A stretch of 9,529 nt of DNA from Chitinivibrionales bacterium (GTDB lineage: Bacteria > Fibrobacterota > Chitinivibrionia > Chitinivibrionales > JANQEN01): NCBI GenBank assembly GCA_030593665.1, contig JAUVGS010000042.1, positions 1-9,529 of the forward strand. Reading direction: 5' to 3'. The position numbers were made by a program, and so were the translations under genes. The notes beneath the pieces were generated by a model that did not search any database, was not told the DNA's origin, and was given only the letters and a program-made list of their open reading frames with translations. Within the stretch, counting starts at the first letter, position 1. Every line of letters starts with the position of its first letter. Positions 1 to 6,388 of the stretch are shown piece by piece.

Positions 1-1
1 G

Positions 2-1594
2 TATGTCGTACCGAAGGGTGCACGCAAAGGTACTGAATTGAAATCCAACGAGATGACTACCGTGGTCAAGGGGCAGAAAAAGGTACGTGTGCAGACAATG
101 CGCGAAACTGAGGAAGAGGAGAAAATTATCGCCACCGATACCACCGGCGAAACCATCGATACAACTAAAGATACGACTGCATCGGCAGATACCACTGCAA
201 CTGATGACGTCAAGCTGGTGCTTAAGGTGATATCACCTGAGAATGGCCTGATTGTTCTTCCGGAAGGCCAGGTGGTTGTTGCCGGTAAAGTGGCTCCGCC
301 CGACGCAACGGTTCGTGTCCGTGGTGGTGAGGTAGTGGTAAAACCAAATGGAGAGTTTCGTAAAATAATAACAGGACCCAGAGAAGAAGGCCAGTACAAT
401 GTTGATATTGAAGCAGCATATAAGAACCAGTCAAAGACTATAACCAGATTTTTCATAATCAAGGTAGTCCCTGTTGATCTGCAGTTGACGGTCAATGAAC
501 CGAAAAACAATCTGGTTGTGAATAAACCGCTTATTAAGGTTTCCGGATATGTAACTCCTGGTGCGGAAGTAACCGTGAATGGAATGAATGTTATTGTCCC
601 GGCGAATGGTAATTTCACAAAAGAAGTACCAATACCGGATGAAGAGGGTGAAATCATCCTGGAAATAGAAGCTATGCTTGGTGATAAGATAAAAACAGAA
701 TCGCGGACAGTGATTTATAAAATTGCAGAAGGGGACATTATAATTTCTATACAATTACCGGCTGATAAGCAACTGGTATGCGAACGAATGATACTTGTGA
801 AAGGGGTTGTGCAGCCCGCGAGTATCACTGAAATCTCAATACTTGGAGCAAGTGTACCGGTCCGTAATGGATCCTTTTCCGATTTTGTTTTACTGCCGGA
901 TGAGTCGGGTGAACATGAGATAGATTTTGAAGTTACCAAGGAAAGCAGCAGCAAGTCGGTACGCCGGATTGTCCGGTATGAGCCGACGAGCGACAAGTGC
1001 AATGCTGATGCGCCCAATATCCAGCCTTCCTATTTACCGACGAATGCGAATAAAAACCCATTGACTTTCACCGTATATGATAAAACACCATCCGACGAAA
1101 TCACTTTTCACTCCTCGGTAGACGGTGCAAAGGATTCTGAAACCGGCTCGCCGGGTGCACGATTTAATCTCGATCTTGAGGAAGGCCTTCATTTCTATGA
1201 AGTATATGCTGTTGATATAGCCGGGAATAGATCACAGAAAGTTACCGGTAAAGTTGCCTACCTGATGAAACTTCCCGTAATTCGGTTAAGCAAACCCTCA
1301 GGGTCTTACAAACTTCTGCACATTCCACCTTCAACACCCCAGGGCGGTTTCCGGCCGGAATTTACCGTGGAGTTTTCTGTAGAGAACCTGCCGGATGATA
1401 ATCCCAAACTGTTGAAAGATGTTCGCGTAATAAATAAAACATCCGGTGATACCGAATCATTGAAAAACTTTACAACAGATATAGATTTTGATTTTGATAT
1501 CGATTTAAAACGAGGGAAGAACCAGGTCATTATTGAAATACGTGATATTAACGATAGAATTATCACAAGGGAAATAACGATAGAAGTTAAATAG
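2..1594 (+). CDS. Ig-like repeat exported protein, possibly FecR-type (5' partial)
   Basis: The reading frame is open to the left edge of the window (first residues YVVPKGARKGTEL), so the true start lies upstream. A TTG at 38 is a possible start by rule only: it has no ribosome binding site and cuts into a continuing strand-rich segment. After a charged stretch comes an Asp/Thr-rich linker (about 130-205). It is followed by about five beta-sandwich units at roughly 213-465, 468-725, 732-990, 1030-1270 and 1275-1591. The first three share a clear pattern: a Pro-x-(Asn/Asp) start, a Val-x-Gly-x-Val core, then NG-F and a 'DE-GE' turn. This matches bacterial Ig-like domains of the Big_9/glucodextranase-B type. 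The N-terminal remnant resembles the end of a FecR domain, which often precedes such repeats; that part is inference. The likely location is the periplasm or cell surface, acting in adhesion or scaffolding. The TAG stop lies inside the terminus of repeat copy A. Confidence 0.8.
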   Translation, partial: YVVPKGARKGTELKSNEMTTVVKGQKKVRVQTMRETEEEEKIIATDTTGETIDTTKDTTASADTTATDDVKLVLKVISPENGLIVLPEGQVVVAGKVAPPDATVRVRGGEVVVKPNGEFRKIITGPREEGQYNVDIEAAYKNQSKTITRFFIIKVVPVDLQLTVNEPKNNLVVNKPLIKVSGYVTPGAEVTVNGMNVIVPANGNFTKEVPIPDEEGEIILEIEAMLGDKIKTESRTVIYKIAEGDIIISIQLPADKQLVCERMILVKGVVQPASITEISILGASVPVRNGSFSDFVLLPDESGEHEIDFEVTKESSSKSVRRIVRYEPTSDKCNADAPNIQPSYLPTNANKNPLTFTVYDKTPSDEITFHSSVDGAKDSETGSPGARFNLDLEEGLHFYEVYAVDIAGNRSQKVTGKVAYLMKLPVIRLSKPSGSYKLLHIPPSTPQGGFRPEFTVEFSVENLPDDNPKLLKDVRVINKTSGDTESLKNFTTDIDFDFDIDLKRGKNQVIIEIRDINDRIITREITIEVK

Positions 1595-1767
1595 TGTCTG
1601 TCCGGAAAGTATCTGTTTGCCGTCATTCCGGTATTCTTTTCAGCCGGAATCCAGCTTTTTTGTATAAATCAGGGCATGGATTCACACCTTTGGCGCACTT
1701 CGCCCGCCTAAAACATGCGCGGTGTAATCCTCAGCAAGGGGGAAATGACGTTTTCGGACAGACACTA
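1592..1767 (+). repeat. Miniature inverted-repeat element, copy A (176 bp)
   Basis: The left end TAGTGTCTGTCCGGAAA and the reverse complement of the right end (1751-1767) agree at 16 of 17 positions. Both ends carry TA, compatible with TA target duplication as in IS630/Tc1-mariner-type elements, although TA could instead be part of the terminal repeat. Inside is a second inverted pair, CGTCATT (1621-1627) with AATGACG (1744-1750), and a 7-bp hairpin, ATTCCGG (1625-1631) with CCGGAAT (1644-1650). There is no transposase, so the element is non-autonomous. Copy C at 8593-8768 is the same length and, reverse-complemented, matches without gaps at about 158 of 176 positions by hand count. The short open frame across it is a by-product of the repeat. 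Confidence 0.88.
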
Positions 1768-1769
1768 AA

Positions 1770-1882
1770 TAGTATCTGTTAAATATAGCTTGTTTTAGAT
1801 GTCATTCCCGCTGGAAGCATGCGCGGTGTAATCCTCAGCAAAGGGGAAATGACGGTCATTTGTCAATTGTTAACAGAAACTA
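1770..1882 (+). repeat. Shortened relative of the same element, copy B (113 bp)
   Basis: This begins two bases after copy A. Its ends are TAGTATCTGTTAA (1770-1782) and TTAACAGAAACTA (1870-1882), which are inverted repeats with one mismatch and resemble the copy A ends. The interior keeps GTCATT (1801-1806), the CATGCGCGGTGTAATCCTCA block (1818-1837) and AATGAC (1848-1853), nearly identical to the right part of the copy A core. The roughly 90-bp central part of copy A is missing. It therefore looks like an internally deleted, diverged member of the family with its own matched termini. Confidence 0.75.
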
Positions 1883-1912
1883 AAACAGAAAATAATATTG
1901 CATATATATAAT
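1867..1912 (+). promoter_or_regulatory. Possible promoter for the outer-membrane protein operon
   Basis: A perfect TATAAT sits at 1907-1912 in a very AT-rich stretch, about 27 bases before the chosen GTG start. It has no good -35 at the usual distance. An alternative pair is TTGTTA (1867-1872), inside the right end of repeat copy B, with AATAAT (1891-1896) at 18-bp spacing. Either would drive the run of genes that follows. This is sequence resemblance only, and the organism's sigma-factor consensus is unknown. Confidence 0.3.
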
Positions 1913-1923
1913 TGCATCCTATG

Positions 1924-1930
1924 AGAGGAG
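1924..1930 (+). promoter_or_regulatory. Ribosome binding site fixing the GTG start at 1939
   Basis: AGAGGAG lies 8 bases before the GTG at 1939. The earlier in-frame ATG at 1921 and TTG at 1912 have no purine-rich sequence in front, and using them would bury the signal peptide behind 6-9 extra residues. Confidence 0.65.
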
Positions 1931-1938
1931 ATCGAAGC

Positions 1939-4900
1939 GTGGTTAAAAGAATTTTTCTGATCTGCAGCGTTATCGTCATACAGACGTGGGCACAGAGTCC
2001 AACTGATAAAGAAGATGCTTCTGCGGGAAAAGAAAAAACGGCTGTGGAAAAAGTGGCAGAGGATACAGAGAGTAACAAACCAAAACCAGAGCCGGTTAAA
2101 AAGGAAGAGACCGTGAAGAAGGAGGCTGAGACTACAGCACCGCCACCAGCAGAAAAGAAACAGAAAAAGGATGATAAGAAAGAGCCGGAGAAAAAGTCTA
2201 AACCGGTAAAGCGCTCTGCAGCAAAGGAAGAAAAAGTTGTGCTGCCGGTTGATAATATCGATGTGTCTACCGCGGTTGAGATCCCCAGCGGGGTGTTATT
2301 CGGCAAGTTTGCAAAGGAAGACGGCCCCTTCCTCCTCCAGGGAAGTATCATTGTTCCCTCAGGACAGACACTTGAATTCGGGCCGGGTTGTAAGATATAT
2401 GTCGGCGGGAAATACTCTACCATAACGGTGTTCGGTCAGCTGATTGCAAAGGGAACTCCAATGGAACCGGTTATTTTTCAGTCTGCAAATAAAAAACCAA
2501 ATCCGTGGGACTGGGACCGTATATACTGCAGAAGCAGACGGCGGTCGAGCTTTGAGTACTGCCTTATCAGACATTCCAACTATGGTATCTATGTTGAAAA
2601 CGGTTCTGCGGAGATAAAGAACTGTACGTTTAGCCATAACTCCCTGCATGGCCTTGTGGTGAAGAATTCCGATGTTGTCATTTCAACATCAGTATTCAAA
2701 CGGGGCCATGTCTGCGCAATCTTCTGCGATGCCGGTGCAAGTGTTACCGCTGACAGCCTGACGCTGAAAAACAATATAACCGGTATTGCGTGTGCTGACA
2801 AATCCTATTTAAAAATGGAGAGAGGAGTTATTGAAGGAAATAATAACGGTCTGGCTGTCCGTGAAGGCGCTTCGGTAAATATTATTGCTGCTGATATAAC
2901 CAGTAATAAGATCGGTGTCGTGTCGGAAAAACTGATAAATAAAAAGCTCCGTGAAATGGTTTATAATAATACACTTGATATGAAATTGGTGACACATGCT
3001 GAAATGGAAAAGATTTTAAGGCCTCCCGAAGAAGTTAAATCAATTGTGTTACCCAAGACGAAAACGGATATACAAGTGAGTAATAATTTTAAGCCCGGTT
3101 TCTTTGCGTTAAAAGCGCCGCGTGAGCAAACGGCAAGTTTCATCGGTAATGTCAGTATCGGTTTTAAATATTTCGCTCCGACAACACAAAAACATCCCTG
3201 TGATATTGATACAAACACCAGCCAGCCTCAGAAATATGGACAGACAAAATATTTGGGCGAACACAGTGATGACTGGTATGCGGGATTTCAGCCTGAGATC
3301 ATTGTTTTTGCCCAGGGAAAACGCGGCCTTTTAGACGTTAATATAAATTCAGACCTGTATGTCAACACCTGGGTTGATAACTATGTGAAAGCTAATCTGT
3401 TTACTCTGTCAATGAATTATGCAGACCAGCATATTATTATCGGTGATTATTATGAGAATATCTCTGAAACCTCCATATCGGGAAGAAAATTGCGTGGTAT
3501 TAAATATACCGGTAATTTTTTACCCATGGGCAGGGGAACAAAACGGGTGGAATTTAAACTTGCGGCTGGTCAAAGTGAACCGAAGAAGAGTATCGGTGAT
3601 CCGGAGGTTGATATTTTCGGCGATACTGTGGATAATGCAATACGACAGCAGTTGACCTATGTTGCTAACCTCTCGGTAAAACCGACCCATAACGTTACCA
3701 TTTCCGCACGCGGTCTGATCTCACATGACCAGGATGCAAAGGCGCTGTTCAGTCAAGAAGAAGATATTGTATTAACTGATACTATTCCTGAAGTTCCTGA
3801 TCCTATTTCTGCCGCAACCGGGTGTATTGAAGCAAATATCGTCCTGTTTGACGGGAAAATGGAGATAACCGCAGAGCTTGATATGGGGGCTGCCGATACT
3901 CTCAGAAAGGATACTATAGTAACGGCAATCGATACGGTGACAACTATCTCCGGAACTGATTCCATAGTATATGATACCACTATTGATGAAAGTGATTTCG
4001 AGGAAATTGCATGGTATAAACCGCAGATAACTAAAGCTGTACCGCGTGTGTTCGGGGTTATTCATCCGGACAGCAACAATTATGCATTCTCGCTTGATGT
4101 ACAGGGTACATTACAGGGATTTGATTTAGGCGCCTCCTATACCGAGATCGCAGAAAATTATTTCTCCGCAGGAAATCCCTACCTGGAGCCTGACAGGCGG
4201 ATTATTACCTTTGATGCGGAAAAACAATTCAGTGATAAACTGAATGCACAGTGTACCTACGAATATGAACGTACCTCGGCTTCCTATATTTTTGCGAAGG
4301 ATGAAGAGACGCCAACGGATAATAGTACATTTGAACTTGAAGGGGCGTATGCATTCGGTGAGAATAAACCTTCCGTCAGCGTGGATTATGGATTACGAAT
4401 TCAAGGTAAAGATGATATGGGATCATACGTATATTATGTCCCTGAAGATACTGTTGTCGATATTATCACAGGAGATACTTCCATAACACTCACCTCCGCA
4501 ACGGAAGATTCGATGTATGAATATTCGAGAATTGACAATTCAATTGCGTTGGAACTAAAACAGCGTTTTGAAAACGGTATTGATTACAGCCTTAAGTATC
4601 AATTCGTGAATAAAAATGATATATCTGTATATCCGGATTCGATTGATAACGCAAACAATGATGATACCTGGGAGAATACGATTACCGGCCGTTTCGGTTT
4701 CAGAATTAAAAGAAGGGTGAGGAATAAAACGACGATTAAAGTGAAATTCAAGAACGAGGAAGATGAAGATATGGCGCGGATTGATTTTAAAATCTCGGAT
4801 AATCTGCGGATTAATATAATTCCTCGTAAATTATCACTCTCACTAAAGGGTGAATATCGCAAGAGGGTTGAAGAAGAGGATAATGACTCTTTATATGGCG

Positions 4901-5079
4901 TCCGGGATGAGATTAACCTGACACAAATGACAATACAAACCGAGATAAAATACGCAATTACTTCACGGCTTTCTCTTATGGTCATGGGTAAATATGAAGA
5001 TTACTACGATGAATCTGAAAGCTCCACGGAGAATTACGATGTCAAAATTGGCGGACTGCATCTGACATATTTATTTTAG
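1939..5079 (+). CDS. Outer-membrane protein: beta-helix domain plus C-terminal beta-barrel
   Basis: This is a 1046-residue protein with a GTG start chosen for its ribosome binding site. Residues 1-18 form a signal peptide (KR, a hydrophobic core, then TWA before QS). Residues about 20-99 are a low-complexity Lys/Glu/Pro linker, typical of a flexible periplasmic spacer. Residues about 110-326 are a right-handed parallel beta-helix of the pectin-lyase/NosD kind, with repeating turns such as 'NCTFSHNSLHGLVVKNSD' and 'GVIEGNNNGLAVREGA'. From about 385 to the end the sequence alternates polar and hydrophobic/aromatic residues in many short strands and closes with LTYLF. A terminal Phe is the usual recognition signal for outer-membrane barrel assembly. 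Asp/Thr-rich stretches near residues 608-620, 650-690 and 835-855 are likely loops. No polysaccharide-lyase catalytic residues can be assigned. It is the first gene of a tight run; the next start is 4 nt after its stop. Its function is unknown: surface binding or transport is an inference. Confidence 0.85.
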   Translation: MVKRIFLICSVIVIQTWAQSPTDKEDASAGKEKTAVEKVAEDTESNKPKPEPVKKEETVKKEAETTAPPPAEKKQKKDDKKEPEKKSKPVKRSAAKEEKVVLPVDNIDVSTAVEIPSGVLFGKFAKEDGPFLLQGSIIVPSGQTLEFGPGCKIYVGGKYSTITVFGQLIAKGTPMEPVIFQSANKKPNPWDWDRIYCRSRRRSSFEYCLIRHSNYGIYVENGSAEIKNCTFSHNSLHGLVVKNSDVVISTSVFKRGHVCAIFCDAGASVTADSLTLKNNITGIACADKSYLKMERGVIEGNNNGLAVREGASVNIIAADITSNKIGVVSEKLINKKLREMVYNNTLDMKLVTHAEMEKILRPPEEVKSIVLPKTKTDIQVSNNFKPGFFALKAPREQTASFIGNVSIGFKYFAPTTQKHPCDIDTNTSQPQKYGQTKYLGEHSDDWYAGFQPEIIVFAQGKRGLLDVNINSDLYVNTWVDNYVKANLFTLSMNYADQHIIIGDYYENISETSISGRKLRGIKYTGNFLPMGRGTKRVEFKLAAGQSEPKKSIGDPEVDIFGDTVDNAIRQQLTYVANLSVKPTHNVTISARGLISHDQDAKALFSQEEDIVLTDTIPEVPDPISAATGCIEANIVLFDGKMEITAELDMGAADTLRKDTIVTAIDTVTTISGTDSIVYDTTIDESDFEEIAWYKPQITKAVPRVFGVIHPDSNNYAFSLDVQGTLQGFDLGASYTEIAENYFSAGNPYLEPDRRIITFDAEKQFSDKLNAQCTYEYERTSASYIFAKDEETPTDNSTFELEGAYAFGENKPSVSVDYGLRIQGKDDMGSYVYYVPEDTVVDIITGDTSITLTSATEDSMYEYSRIDNSIALELKQRFENGIDYSLKYQFVNKNDISVYPDSIDNANNDDTWENTITGRFGFRIKRRVRNKTTIKVKFKNEEDEDMARIDFKISDNLRINIIPRKLSLSLKGEYRKRVEEEDNDSLYGVRDEINLTQMTIQTEIKYAITSRLSLMVMGKYEDYYDESESSTENYDVKIGGLHLTYLF

Positions 5080-5083
5080 AGGC

Positions 5084-6388
5084 ATGCCGCGTATAAGAAA
5101 TACATCTTCAAGAAAAGAAACGCGAGAATTCGCGCTTCTTTTATACCTGCTTTCCGTACTATTGTTCAGCGGGATGATGCAGCCTTCTTCTGCCATGTTT
5201 CTCATTCCTATGGATGGCGCTCAGACCGACCATCTCAAGGCCTATGGTGTTGTGTATAATGCCCTTACGGAAGGGGTGAGAGCCTTCTGGCTTCTCAACT
5301 ACTGTGGCGGTTCATTCGCACTTGATGACTCAAAAGAGGTTGAACTCACTGCCCGTAAATTCGGCGTTGCGATCCGGCATATTTCCAATGCGGAATTCGC
5401 AGAGATACTGTCGGTTATTGAGAATAACAATATGGAAAAGGTGACTCTTGAAAAAGCCCCTGAAATTGCCGTGTACACGCCGCCGGGGAACCTGCCGTGG
5501 GATGACGCCGTTACCATGGCATTAACCTATGCGGAGATCCCTTATGATAAAATTTATGATAAAGAAGTAGTCACAGGCAAGCTGGCTGACTATGATTGGT
5601 TACACCTGCACCATGAAGATTTTACCGGGCAGTACAGTAAATTCTACCGTTCATTCCGCCATGCCGCTTGGTATCAGCGGCAGAAAATGGAGCTTGAAAA
5701 ACTGGCGAAAAGTCTGGGATTTAAAACCGTCCCGGATTGCAAAAAAGCGGTTGCTCTCGCAATCAAACAGTATATAGAAAAGGGAGGTTTTCTTTTTGCT
5801 ATGTGCAGTGCAACCAATACCCTCGATATAGCACTCGCTGCCCTTGGCACTGATATCGTTGAAGTTCCCTTTGACGGGGATGGTGTTGATCCGAACTATC
5901 GGGCGAAGCTTGATTATTCGAACTGTTTTGCTTTTGAGAATTTTACTATCCGGACCGGGGCCATGGAGTCCTATTTCGGCAATATCGATGTTAATATGGT
6001 GAATACACAGTTTCGTAAACCAGCAATGGATTTTGATCTGTTTTCATTCAGTGCCAAACTGGATCCGGTACCCACAATGCTGACCCAGTGCCATACGGCA
6101 ACAGTCAGTGGGTACTTCGGCCTGTGCACCTCATATAATAAGGATGTGATGAAGAAGAGTGCCGTTGTACTTGGTTTTGTGCCGAGAACCAAACGAGTGA
6201 AATACCTTCATGGTATCAAGGGGAAGGGACAGTTTGCGTTCCTTGGCGGTCATGACCCTGAAGACTACGCACACCTGGTAGGGGACCGGCATACCATGCT
6301 TGAACTGCATAAAAATTCCCCCGGTTATCGCCTGATACTGAATAATGTATTATTCCCGGCTGCTGAGAAGAAAGAAAAAAAGACATGA
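5084..6388 (+). CDS. Exported protein of unknown function ('asparagine synthetase B-like' in name only)
   Basis: This is a 434-residue protein. Residues 1-37 are a signal peptide: basic start, hydrophobic ALLLYLLSVLLF, then PSSA before MFLIP. The ATG at 5084 is the only start that keeps it. GAGG sits one base away, too close for ideal binding, so translation may be coupled to the preceding stop. The mature start 'MFLIPMDGAQTDHLKAYG', 'WLLNYCGGSF' (69-78) and 'LHHEDFTGQ' (174-182) match, from memory, a family often labelled asparagine synthetase B in FCB-group genomes. The label looks wrong: there is no N-terminal nucleophile Cys of a glutaminase domain and no SGGxDS ATP-pyrophosphatase loop. 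'GGFLFAMCSATNT' (234-246) with C241, and 'GGHDPEDY' (388-395) with H390, suggest a class-I glutamine-amidotransferase-like fold; this is inference. It overlaps the UMF1 transporter gene by 4 bp (ATGA), implying co-translation and perhaps a joint role. Confidence 0.8.
   Translation: MPRIRNTSSRKETREFALLLYLLSVLLFSGMMQPSSAMFLIPMDGAQTDHLKAYGVVYNALTEGVRAFWLLNYCGGSFALDDSKEVELTARKFGVAIRHISNAEFAEILSVIENNNMEKVTLEKAPEIAVYTPPGNLPWDDAVTMALTYAEIPYDKIYDKEVVTGKLADYDWLHLHHEDFTGQYSKFYRSFRHAAWYQRQKMELEKLAKSLGFKTVPDCKKAVALAIKQYIEKGGFLFAMCSATNTLDIALAALGTDIVEVPFDGDGVDPNYRAKLDYSNCFAFENFTIRTGAMESYFGNIDVNMVNTQFRKPAMDFDLFSFSAKLDPVPTMLTQCHTATVSGYFGLCTSYNKDVMKKSAVVLGFVPRTKRVKYLHGIKGKGQFAFLGGHDPEDYAHLVGDRHTMLELHKNSPGYRLILNNVLFPAAEKKEKKT

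Noticed and set aside
38..40. TTG as start of the Ig-repeat protein
   Set aside because: The frame is open to the window edge with similar protein character, there is no Shine-Dalgarno sequence, and no signal peptide follows.
1625..1661. Hairpin plus six T as a terminator of the Ig-repeat gene
   Set aside because: Five bases separate the 7-bp stem from the T run, and the same structure occurs in copy C on the strand reading away from any gene end, so it is a property of the repeat.
1594..1782. 62-residue open frame starting at the first repeat
   Set aside because: It lies almost wholly in repeat copy A; the peptide is a translation of the repeat and has no ribosome binding site.
1592..1882. 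CRISPR array or tandem repeat array
   Set aside because: There are only two units, of unequal length, with inverted-repeat ends and no regular spacers.
1912..1923. TTG 1912 or ATG 1921 as start of the beta-helix/barrel protein
   Set aside because: Neither has a ribosome binding site; GTG 1939 has AGAGGAG at 8-bp spacing and gives a standard signal peptide.
1954..1965. Lipoprotein signal (FLIC) in the barrel protein
   Set aside because: The residue before Cys is Ile, not Gly/Ala/Ser, and the hydrophobic core continues past the Cys, so signal peptidase I cleavage after TWA is preferred.
1863..2423. 186-residue reverse-strand frame
   Set aside because: It is antisense to the signal peptide, charged linker and beta-helix of a well-supported gene; its Ser/Phe-rich content is the complement of Lys/Glu codons.
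4599..4985. 128-residue reverse-strand frame
   Set aside because: It is antisense to the barrel region, Ser/Leu/Ile-rich by complementarity, and has no domain features.
5084..6388. True asparagine synthetase activity
   Set aside because: The catalytic motifs of both asparagine synthetase domains are missing and the protein is exported.
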